Assembly: GCA_964415885.1 (NCBI GenBank)
Contig: CAYQCE010000043.1
Coordinates: forward strand, 1-32,262
Source: CAYQCE01 sp964415885
GTDB lineage: Bacteria > Zixibacteria > MSB-5A5 > JAABVY01 > JAHJOQ01
Direction: 5' to 3'
DNA: 32,262 bases
Of this stretch, positions 6,915-13,337 are shown in pieces. The notes beneath the pieces are model-generated. The model was not told where the DNA came from. It saw nothing but the letters and a program-made list of their open reading frames with translations, and searched no databases. How positions within the stretch are numbered: position 1 is the stretch's first letter; each line of letters opens with the position of its first letter. The translations under genes and the position numbers were made by a program.

Positions 6915-9470
6915 ATGGAAGCAGAACAACGGCACAAGGATAGAGCCAATATAGCGGTAGGCGTGTTCACTGCGTTCGTGGCGTTTCTGGTATACTTGAA
7001 AACGGTGGCACCATCGATCTCGTTCTGGGATTGCGGCGAATTCGTGGCGGCAGCCGTATCTTTCGGAATACCACATCCCCCCGGAACCCCGGTCTATATC
7101 CTTTTAGGCCGGATATTCTCTGTAATACCGTTCGGCGAGGACCTCGCCTTCCGTGTCAATCTGCTCTCAGTGCTCTCCTCCACGTTTGCAGTCCTGATCG
7201 CCTATTTCGTGATCACCCGAATAATCGGATACTGGAGCCGAACCGATGGGAGTGTTTACGAGCGAATTGGCATCTATCTCGGCGGGTTTGTCGGTGCGCT
7301 CTCGATGGCGTTCAACCGGACATTTTGGATTAACGCTGTCGAGGCGGAGGTCTACGGTCTCATGATGCTCATCTTCATGCTCGCGCTCTACCTTATGATC
7401 CGATGGTACGAGAACCACGAATCCCCGCAGGCCGACCGGCTGCTCGTTCTCGCGGTATATCTTTCGATGATCGGCGTGGGCGTGCATCTGAGTGCTTTCC
7501 TGGCTATACCAGCGGCGTTCATTTTCATCCCCGTGGTTGACAGACATCTCGCAAAGAGTCCGCTCTACTGGATTACGGCGATTGTAATCATGGTCACCGC
7601 GTTCAGTCCAATCGATTTCCTCTATATTGGCGCCGCATGGTCGGTGGTAGCGTTGATCGGCCTCTTCATGGCTCAGCGCAAGAGAATGTGGCGGCTGGCA
7701 CTTCTCATGACACTTGCCGGGATTGTAGGATTCTCGATACAATTCTATGTGCCGGTTCGCTCGGCGCTAAATCCGCCGCTTGATGAGAACAATCCGGATA
7801 ACTGGGAGCGGTTCGCGAGTTTCGTTGAACGCAAGCAGTACGGCGAGGAGAATATGATCCCGCGTATGTTAACCAGGCGCGGCCAGATAGAGCACCAGTT
7901 CGGCGATTTTCCGCGCATGGGGTTCTGGCGGTTTTTCTCAGAGCAATATGCGGATCCGGGAGTCGGATTTATGGTGATGCTCATGATCGGGCTTGTCGGG
8001 ATGTACTATGCTCTGAGGGCGCATTTCGAGACGGGAGGGTTTATAGTGCTCCTTGTGCTTGCGGGCACAGTGGGGCTGACGCTGTATATGAATTTCGCGG
8101 ATGGCACACTCATTGACCCGCGCACCCAGCTCCAACGTCTCGAGGTCCGCGACCGGGATTATTTCTGGACAAACGGTTTCGCGATGTTCGGTCTCTGTAT
8201 TGGGTTCGGCGTCTCGGCTCTCTACCGGCTCGTGCGCGTAATGTCGATCAAACGTCTCGGCGGAGCGGCACCGGTGATCAGCGTGGTAATGGCGGTTGTG
8301 ATCTTCTTCATTCCGTTCGCCACCTATGCCCACAACTCTCTCGCGTGTGACCGCTCGCTCGATACGCTGCCGTACGATTATGCATACAACGTACTGAATA
8401 CGTGTGGAGAGGATGCCCTCCTGTTTACGGCGGGAGATAACGACACATTCCCGCTCTGGGCGCTGCAATGGGGGCTGGGGATTCGTCAGGATGTTCGGGT
8501 TGTTAACCTGTCACTTCTGGATACCGATTGGTACGCTATCCAGATGCGCGACAATTTTGATGTGCCGATATCGCTCTCCGACGAGCAGATTATCCAGAAC
8601 AAGCGGATGATCCAAGGTCGTATGATCCCTATACCGGATAAGCCGTACTACGATCCGATCCGCAAGCAGACACACCTGTTGACGACATACCCAACCGAGG
8701 ATGGCTCAGTCGTTCGCGTGGCGCATCAGTTGACGGAGAATATTCTGCTCAACAATCAGTGGGAGAAACCGGTCTATTTCGCAAATTTCCCGCCGAGCGA
8801 GGTCGGGATCGACCTGATAGCGCACTGCAAGAAGGTCGGGATAATCTTCCAGATCACGAAGGAAGAGCATAACGTGGCGATTGATACCGATGAGTCACAC
8901 CGGCTCTTCACGGAAGTCTACGAGTTCCGCAATCTCGACAAGCCTGAGTACTATAGGGATGAAACCCAGACCACGATGGCGCTCGGTCTCGGCCAGAAAT
9001 GGTATGATGCATACAATGCGTTAGCCCAGAAGCGGGATACAACAAAAGCGCTTGCGGTCTTCGATGGCCTGGTCGAGAAAATCCCCGAATTCTGGCAGGC
9101 CTCACTCTCGCGTCATGTAGTCGATTCACTATTCGGACGAGAGGGCAAGACTGCGGAAGAGTACAGGGAGGAGTATCTCGAATTCGCGATGGAGCTGTAT
9201 CGGCATGCTCCAGACAGCTTCTACTACAAGCAGTATATCGGGATGGCGCTCTCAGCGATGGGGCGGGACGAGGAGGCGCTTGCCTGGTTCCAGAGGGCGT
9301 TCGATGAACAGCCGACATCCGGCCTGACCTACCGCTCGCTCGTGAGCGCATACATCAGTCTTGGTGAGTACGAAAGAGCCGTTGAAGTATCGAAATACTT
9401 CCTGTTCCTCAATCCGCTGGATGGTACCGCCAAGAGGTTGATCGAGGCGTACGAAGGTAGCACACCGTAA
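6915..9470 (+). CDS. DUF2723 multispanning protein, TMEM260-like glycosyltransferase
   Basis: This 851-residue integral membrane protein has about ten or more hydrophobic helices over the first 480 residues, and a soluble C-terminal half. DUF2723 signatures are clear: FWDCGEF (37-43) at the first extracytoplasmic loop, GIPHPPGTPVY (51-61), and FTAGDNDTFPLWAL near residue 505. The last 100 residues form TPR-like hairpins (GRDEEALAWF, GEYERAVEVS). The family is homologous to eukaryotic TMEM260, a GT-C-like protein O-mannosyltransferase, and the acidic residues in the first loop fit the GT-C catalytic position. The bacterial substrate is unknown; a surface-protein or polysaccharide acceptor is inferred. 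I choose ATG 6915 over an in-frame ATG at 6804, because AGGAGG (6896-6901) precedes it and the longer form would overlap the divergent gene. The spacing to AGGAGG is 13 bases, somewhat long. Confidence 0.88.
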   Translation: MEAEQRHKDRANIAVGVFTAFVAFLVYLKTVAPSISFWDCGEFVAAAVSFGIPHPPGTPVYILLGRIFSVIPFGEDLAFRVNLLSVLSSTFAVLIAYFVITRIIGYWSRTDGSVYERIGIYLGGFVGALSMAFNRTFWINAVEAEVYGLMMLIFMLALYLMIRWYENHESPQADRLLVLAVYLSMIGVGVHLSAFLAIPAAFIFIPVVDRHLAKSPLYWITAIVIMVTAFSPIDFLYIGAAWSVVALIGLFMAQRKRMWRLALLMTLAGIVGFSIQFYVPVRSALNPPLDENNPDNWERFASFVERKQYGEENMIPRMLTRRGQIEHQFGDFPRMGFWRFFSEQYADPGVGFMVMLMIGLVGMYYALRAHFETGGFIVLLVLAGTVGLTLYMNFADGTLIDPRTQLQRLEVRDRDYFWTNGFAMFGLCIGFGVSALYRLVRVMSIKRLGGAAPVISVVMAVVIFFIPFATYAHNSLACDRSLDTLPYDYAYNVLNTCGEDALLFTAGDNDTFPLWALQWGLGIRQDVRVVNLSLLDTDWYAIQMRDNFDVPISLSDEQIIQNKRMIQGRMIPIPDKPYYDPIRKQTHLLTTYPTEDGSVVRVAHQLTENILLNNQWEKPVYFANFPPSEVGIDLIAHCKKVGIIFQITKEEHNVAIDTDESHRLFTEVYEFRNLDKPEYYRDETQTTMALGLGQKWYDAYNALAQKRDTTKALAVFDGLVEKIPEFWQASLSRHVVDSLFGREGKTAEEYREEYLEFAMELYRHAPDSFYYKQYIGMALSAMGRDEEALAWFQRAFDEQPTSGLTYRSLVSAYISLGEYERAVEVSKYFLFLNPLDGTAKRLIEAYEGSTP

Positions 9471-9490
9471 TCCAAGGTTCCAGCGCGGAG

Positions 9491-9964
9491 TTACTTCTCG
9501 AAGCGGAACGGGTATGAACCGTTTCGCATGTACTTCCCCTCCTTGCGGGTCATCATTTTCTCCATGACAAATTCCCGCCGGATTGTGCAGACATCCGAGT
9601 GGAAACGGCGAATGATCTCGTTGACCTCTTTCTCGTCGTAGACCCGATTTGGCTCGAATTCGGTGAGAATGACCTCCAGAACGGCGGCGCGTTTTTTCCG
9701 CTGCGCCGGGATCGATTTCAGCTTGCCGCTGATCGGATCAAAAAATGTAGATGCCAGGCGGTTCGGCGATCCTGCGTTCTGGTTTGAATGCCGCTCGAGC
9801 CACTCAAGGAGCCTGACCCGACTGATACGCCAGTCCTTGCCGATTTTGTAAGCCGGAATTTCACCCGATTGAAGCTTTCGAAGCAGAACCTGCGGATTAA
9901 GCCGCAGTATTTCCGCGGTCTCGGCGGCAGTCAAAAGATCGAGCGATTGGATATTTTCAGCCAT
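9491..9964 (-). CDS. Excisionase-type HTH regulator with DUF2087 domain
   Basis: This 157-residue DNA-binding protein has an N-terminal MerR/excisionase-like helix-turn-helix (about 9-58: LTAAETAEILRL, then GEIPAYKIGKDWRISR). A basic linker follows, and then a DUF2087 domain (about 90-155: RKKRAAVLEVILTEFEPN, then YDEKEVNEII and RRFHSDVCTIRREFV). DUF2087 is a small winged-helix-like domain found in transcription regulators. The start is fixed by a strong GGAGGA ribosome binding site at 9974-9969 followed by ATG at 9964. An in-frame ATG at 9976 lies before that site and is unlikely to be used. The gene is convergent with DUF2723 (20 bases apart) and divergent from the lipoprotein gene. Its promoter region holds three phased direct repeats, which suggests self-regulation and possible control of the neighbouring exported dockerin genes. 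Confidence 0.85.
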   Translation of the reverse strand: MAENIQSLDLLTAAETAEILRLNPQVLLRKLQSGEIPAYKIGKDWRISRVRLLEWLERHSNQNAGSPNRLASTFFDPISGKLKSIPAQRKKRAAVLEVILTEFEPNRVYDEKEVNEIIRRFHSDVCTIRREFVMEKMMTRKEGKYMRNGSYPFRFEK

Positions 9965-9987
9965 GTTTTCCTCCATTTTGATTCGAA

Positions 9988-10014
9988 TTTATACATACTA
10001 AACGCTACTGTCAA
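9988..10014 (-). promoter_or_regulatory. Promoter of the HTH/DUF2087 gene
   Basis: Read on the minus strand, a perfect TTGACA (10014-10009) is followed after 15 bases by TATAAA (9993-9988). A 17-base spacing to TAAATT is also possible. The transcript would start near 9981 and carries the GGAGGA ribosome binding site. Confidence 0.6.
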
Positions 10015-10044
10015 GTACTTTACTGTACTTTAGTTTACTTTATA
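10015..10044. promoter_or_regulatory. Three 10-bp-phased direct repeats, putative operator
   Basis: Three consecutive 10-bp units share the core TACTTTA and begin at 10015 (GTACTTTACT), 10025 (GTACTTTAGT) and 10035 (TTACTTTATA). They therefore fall on one face of the helix. They lie immediately upstream of the -35 box of the minus-strand regulator gene. They also overlap a possible plus-strand promoter for the lipoprotein gene (TTTACT at 10019-10024, TATAGA at 10041-10046). A binding site for the adjacent HTH regulator is the natural inference. Confidence 0.6.
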
Positions 10045-10073
10045 GAATTAGTCTTGTAGAAAAGACTTCTTGC

Positions 10074-10091
10074 CTGAGCGGACCGGCTCAG
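10074..10091 (+). other. Hairpin in the leader of the lipoprotein gene
   Basis: CTGAGC (10074-10079) and GCTCAG (10086-10091) form a perfect 6-bp stem with a six-base loop, followed by CTATTTT. It could be a weak terminator or attenuator before the gene at 10153. Confidence 0.35.
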
Positions 10092-10152
10092 CTATTTTAC
10101 CAATGTCACCGCCATTAACATTCTAACTGAAAAAGGGCGAAAGGAGTATGTC

Positions 10153-11079
10153 ATGAGACATGTATGTCCAACTCTGTCTGCGCTCTGCGTGGTTGTTCTG
10201 ATCGTGGCCGGATTCGGCTGCAGCGAGAAGAACAATCCAGCCGAGCCGGTGCAGATCGATCTGACGAATGGCGGGGCGAGCCTCTCAGCCGAGAAGGGCG
10301 AGGCGCTCGGATATCCGATGGAAGTTGAGGCCACCGGGCAGGTGTCAACCATCGAATGGTCGATCGAAGCGGTCGGCAGGCGACCTGCCGGCAAATTCCT
10401 CATGGACGCCGATGGCGTCTTCCACTTCACACCCGCCGTTATCGACGAGGGGATGCAGTTCGTCTTTCATGTCACCGCGCGTGAAGCGAGCGGAGCTGTC
10501 GCCGAGTGCGGTATTACGGTGAACGTTGCCGATATGGCGATCGGGTTCCCGGGCGATATCAACGATGACGGCGAATTGAATATCGATGATCTCATTCTCT
10601 ACGAGGCGCACATTCAGCTTGTCGCCGGTCATCAGTTCGACACGCCCGATGAGCTCGGCGCCGCGGATGCCAACCGTGACGGCTACAGCCCGACAATCGC
10701 CGACGAGCTGTTCATGTACCGTTCAGTCTTTGCTGCAAACACTGCTAATCTCGATTTGATCCATCCTTTTGTGGACACAGCGGTCGTGACTCTCGAGGGC
10801 GATGACGTTATCCTCGACGTCGACCGCGAGGTGGCGGCGATTTGGGTGCAGTATGACGGCGGTCAGCATTTCTTCGACCTGATCGAGGGACTGGAGTCGA
10901 TTTCGCAGTCGACCTACGGACGGGCCGCTGTCTACACGTCGGGACTATCATCGATGCTCATGGGCATCACGTACCCGCCCGGACGGTATAAGCTCTATGG
11001 TGCGTCCGGGGGTGCGAACATCGAGAGCTTCGAGGTCGTCGATATCGACGGCAGCATGATGTTCGTCGATATCGAGTAG
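10153..11079 (+). CDS. Dockerin-domain lipoprotein
   Basis: This 308-residue protein has a lipoprotein-like signal peptide ending at Cys23 (AGFGC; the -3 position is not the usual Leu, so the lipobox is imperfect). A short Pro-rich tether is followed by an Ig-like domain (about 35-130), a dockerin-like domain (about 134-196) and a C-terminal beta domain (about 200-308). The first dockerin loop is canonical (DINDDGELNIDD). The second (DANRDGYSPTIAD) has one extra residue before the final Asp. It is a paralogue of the next gene: both share the pattern EW-x-I, then R-x-PAG, then D-x-DG-x-F-x-F-x-P in the Ig-like part. AAGGAG at 10141-10146 gives a well-spaced start. It is probably anchored in the outer or inner membrane, displaying a calcium-binding protein-interaction module. 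The binding partner is unknown. Confidence 0.78.
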   Translation: MRHVCPTLSALCVVVLIVAGFGCSEKNNPAEPVQIDLTNGGASLSAEKGEALGYPMEVEATGQVSTIEWSIEAVGRRPAGKFLMDADGVFHFTPAVIDEGMQFVFHVTAREASGAVAECGITVNVADMAIGFPGDINDDGELNIDDLILYEAHIQLVAGHQFDTPDELGAADANRDGYSPTIADELFMYRSVFAANTANLDLIHPFVDTAVVTLEGDDVILDVDREVAAIWVQYDGGQHFFDLIEGLESISQSTYGRAAVYTSGLSSMLMGITYPPGRYKLYGASGGANIESFEVVDIDGSMMFVDIE

Positions 11080-11087
11080 AACTTGAG

Positions 11088-11155
11088 TGATCCCGCACCG
11101 GGATCATACCTTGCTTGCTTCAACACGGCCGCCCGTTGGGGGAGACGGGCGGCCG
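11088..11155 (+). terminator. Tandem hairpins after the lipoprotein gene
   Basis: Two perfect inverted repeats follow the stop codon. The first has 8-bp arms (TGATCCCG at 11088-11095 and CGGGATCA at 11099-11106) around a 3-base loop. The second has 11-bp GC-rich arms (CGGCCGCCCGT at 11126-11136 and its complement at 11145-11155) around an 8-base loop. Neither is followed by a T-run, so termination would be imperfect or the structures protect the mRNA end. A 13-base palindrome, TACTCCTGGAGTA (11223-11235), lies further on, before the next gene. Confidence 0.55.
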
Positions 11156-11291
11156 GAAGTCAACAGGATTTGCTACGCAGTCGCAATCAAGAGGCTTACC
11201 GTAAGCTTCACATATCTCACCCTACTCCTGGAGTAAAGTCGCTCCTTCCTTGTATAGATGCTGAAACAGCTTAACCCGAAGGAGGAATACG

Positions 11292-12107
11292 ATGAAACGC
11301 GCATTTGGATTTTACAGTCTCTGCCTGGCCGTTGCAGTGGTCTGTGCAATCGACACGGCGTCTGCCGAACGCTTGTCCGACCTGGAAGATAAAACTGACC
11401 TCTACGACCTGGATTCTCTGTATGATGCTTTCGTGGATGAAAACCGGCACTTGCGCGATACTTGTATCTCGCTTCCAGAACCTCAGCCGTCGCTTAACGA
11501 ATGTGTCCTTGTGGGGGGATGGATGTTCAAATTGGTGAGTATAATCTGCTTCGATTGCGACGGGAGTCCGACCTTGACACTCAGCATTCACCATCCCGAT
11601 TCTTCTACGCCTCCTCCGCCCGATCAGTTAATTTGCCCGGAGGCGCTCATCGCAGGAGCAGGGGAGGAGTTTTCGCACGAACTTTGTCGTGAACAGGATC
11701 TTGAGAACGTCGAATGGACTATCACGCCGCAGGGCCGCGAGCCTGCCGGTGAATATCACATCGATTTGGACGGTACGTTTCGCTTCGTTCCGGATGTCGT
11801 TGACGAAAACCGCAATTTCGAGTTCCTGATTCAGAGGTTCTATTGTTCAGATACAACCGAGTGCACGCTGACTGTTGCAGTTCAGCACATGGATCGTTAC
11901 TTCCCCATGGATACGGACGGTAACGGTCTGGTAAACATAAATGACATTGCTTTGTACGCGCTTTATCCGGAACAACTCGGCGAGATTTTCAGTGGCATGA
12001 CCGAAGAGCAGAAGAAGTCTTTCGATTGTAACCGTGACGGCGTCTACCCGTCGATTGCCGATATTCAGTGTGCAGTCGACTACGTGTTTGATACACGCGG
12101 CAGATAA
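11292..12107 (+). CDS. Exported Cys-rich dockerin-domain protein
   Basis: This 271-residue protein has a Sec signal peptide (about residues 1-25, ending DTASA). It continues with a Cys-containing N-terminal region that has a Pro-rich linker (STPPPPDQ), an Ig-like domain (about 115-195) and a C-terminal dockerin-like domain (about 205-269). Loop one is canonical (DTDGNGLVNIND). Loop two (DCNRDGVYPSIAD) has the same one-residue insertion as the upstream paralogue. About ten mature-region cysteines suggest disulfides outside the cytoplasm. Unlike its paralogue it has no lipobox, so it would be released or attached through the dockerin. AAGGAGGA just before the ATG gives a strong start. A TATAGA (11253-11258) lies upstream, but I see no matching -35. 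Confidence 0.75.
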   Translation: MKRAFGFYSLCLAVAVVCAIDTASAERLSDLEDKTDLYDLDSLYDAFVDENRHLRDTCISLPEPQPSLNECVLVGGWMFKLVSIICFDCDGSPTLTLSIHHPDSSTPPPPDQLICPEALIAGAGEEFSHELCREQDLENVEWTITPQGREPAGEYHIDLDGTFRFVPDVVDENRNFEFLIQRFYCSDTTECTLTVAVQHMDRYFPMDTDGNGLVNINDIALYALYPEQLGEIFSGMTEEQKKSFDCNRDGVYPSIADIQCAVDYVFDTRGR

Positions 12108-12225
12108 AACAAGCGGGGAGTAGTCCTGGGCCGCCAAAGAGCAGTTCGATTTCGAGAGATGGGCTGAGTAGGCGGCGTACCGGATTATTTTATCGCGCCT
12201 ATTGATGCCCTTGTCCTATATCGTA

Positions 12226-12239
12226 TTGGATCAATCCAA
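12226..12239. promoter_or_regulatory. Interrupted palindrome, possible enhancer site
   Basis: TTGGAT-CA-ATCCAA is a perfect 6-bp inverted repeat with a two-base centre. It is centred about 120 bp upstream of the predicted sigma-54 start site, the usual position for an NtrC-family activator site. This role is inferred from position only. Confidence 0.4.
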
Positions 12240-12327
12240 CACTTTTCCTGCGTCGGTTATTTCAATCTGAACCAAACACGGTACGTAAGCGGTTAAACTC
12301 CGGCAGTTTGAGAAAATCTGCCGACGA

Positions 12328-12341
12328 GGCAGAGATTTTGC
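12328..12341 (+). promoter_or_regulatory. Sigma-54-type promoter of flagellin
   Basis: GGCA (GG at 12328-12329) and TTTGCA (GC at 12340-12341) are spaced exactly GG-N10-GC, the defining geometry of -24/-12 promoters, within AGGCAGAGATTTTGCAT. Transcription would start near 12352, 36 bases before the ATG. Confidence 0.6.
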
Positions 12342-12351
12342 ATTATCAAGC

Positions 12352-12370
12352 GTGGACTTCTACCGTCCGC
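12352..12370 (+). other. 5'-end hairpin and ribosome binding site of flagellin mRNA
   Basis: GTGGAC (12352-12357) can pair with GTCCGC (12365-12370), with one G-U pair. This hairpin sits at the predicted 5' end of the flagellin mRNA and directly before AAGGAGG (12372-12378). Such hairpins often stabilise abundant transcripts. Confidence 0.4.
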
Positions 12371-12387
12371 CAAGGAGGAATGACGAT

Positions 12388-13158
12388 ATGGCTATAATGG
12401 GTGTAACGTCGAACGTTGGTTCGCTCAACATAGTCCGGAATCTTTCGACCATGCAGCGTTCCCTCAGGAAAACGCAGGGAAAGCTGTCGTCGGGTTTGCG
12501 GATAGACAGAGCCGATGAGGACCCGGCCGGACTTGTGATATCCGAACAGATGCGTTCCCAGGTGGCGTCGGTATCCCAGCTCATCAGCAACCTCGAAAAC
12601 GCAATCAACAAATCGAAGACGGCTGACTCCGCGCTGATGCGTGCCGAGGAGCAGCTTCTGGAGATGCGCGACCTCGCTGTCGCTGCAACCTCGAGCGGCA
12701 ATGTTGATGAGGCGATGAAGGATGCGTACGAGGATGCGCTGAACAGTTCGGTTAGCTCGTACAACAATATCGTCGAGAACGAGTCGTACGGTCGTCAGAA
12801 GCTTTTCGACGGTTCAGAGGGGAGTTTGGCCGATCTCGAGTCAATCGCGCGATTCGATCTCTCCGATCCGGAGCAGGCCGAGCAGGCAATAGCGGCAATC
12901 GATGAGAAGCTGGAGGAGGTCACAAAAGCGCACGGCAGTCTCGGCGCAACCGCCGCAAATGAAATAGAGACAATGCAGAGGAACCTTCGCAATACACACG
13001 TGAACCTGACCCAATCCGAGTCGGAGATACGTGACGCGGACATGGCGGCAGAGGAGGCCAGGAAAGTGTCGCTTATGCTCAGGATAAAAGGGGGGATTTC
13101 GCTGATGGCTCAGGGTAACCTTATGTCAAAATCGGTCCTTGGCCTCCTGAACACATAG
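12388..13158 (+). CDS. fliC: Flagellin, minimal D0/D1 form
   Basis: This 256-residue structural protein polymerises into the flagellar filament. The N-terminal flagellin domain is clear (RNLSTMQRSL, then LSSGLRIDRADEDPAGL, then ISEQMRSQ). The C-terminal domain ends with SEIRDADMAAEEARKVSL and LMAQGNLMSKSVLGLL. The two helical domains are joined directly at about residues 140-175, so the outer D2/D3 domains are missing and the filament would be thin and smooth. The usual QIL-x-QAG motif is replaced by LRIKGGISLM, an odd variant. I choose the ATG at 12388 because AAGGAGG lies nine bases before it and the protein then begins with MAIMGV, like other flagellins; an in-frame ATG at 12352 is not preceded by such a site. 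A strong terminator follows, so it is a single-gene unit. Its export chaperones and cap genes are not in the window. Confidence 0.93.
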   Translation: MAIMGVTSNVGSLNIVRNLSTMQRSLRKTQGKLSSGLRIDRADEDPAGLVISEQMRSQVASVSQLISNLENAINKSKTADSALMRAEEQLLEMRDLAVAATSSGNVDEAMKDAYEDALNSSVSSYNNIVENESYGRQKLFDGSEGSLADLESIARFDLSDPEQAEQAIAAIDEKLEEVTKAHGSLGATAANEIETMQRNLRNTHVNLTQSESEIRDADMAAEEARKVSLMLRIKGGISLMAQGNLMSKSVLGLLNT

Positions 13159-13234
13159 ATAGATTGCCCACCCTGGAGTTTAAGACGGTACACCAAAGGG
13201 CGCACTTAGACGATAGGAGGGTTTGAGTAGTGGC

Positions 13235-13270
13235 AGCGCGCTGGACGAGAAATCCGGCGCGTTCCCTTTT
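13235..13270 (+). terminator. Flagellin rho-independent terminator
   Basis: An 11-bp stem (13235-13245 with 13253-13263, including two G-U pairs) has a seven-base loop and is followed by CCCTTTT. It lies 76 bases after the flagellin stop. Confidence 0.75.
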
Positions 13271-13297
13271 GTGGCCGACATCTCCCGGCCTTTCCGA

Positions 13298-13326
13298 TTG
13301 ACATCATTCAGCGGTTTAGCTATTCT
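13298..13326 (+). promoter_or_regulatory. Strong sigma-70-type promoter of the DUF711 gene
   Basis: A perfect TTGACA (13298-13303) is followed after exactly 17 bases by TATTCT (13321-13326). The predicted start site is about 13333, only about five bases before the ATG at 13338. The mRNA would thus be nearly leaderless, which agrees with the absence of a ribosome binding site. Confidence 0.75.
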
Positions 13327-13337
13327 CAGTTTTAGTT

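Larger units (their letters stand above)
12108..12387 (+). other. Flagellin upstream region
   Basis: This 280-base spacer holds an interrupted palindrome at 12226-12239, a sigma-54-type promoter at 12328-12341 and a short leader. The section 12301-12339 can also form two mutually exclusive hairpins that share CTGCC, but it lies upstream of the predicted transcript start. I see no small gene here. Confidence 0.5.

Noticed and set aside
12320..12327. GCCGACGA as a sigma-28 -10 box for flagellin
   Set aside because: There is no TAAA-like box 15 bases upstream; the nearest TAAA is 22 bases away. The sigma-54 signature just downstream is a better fit.
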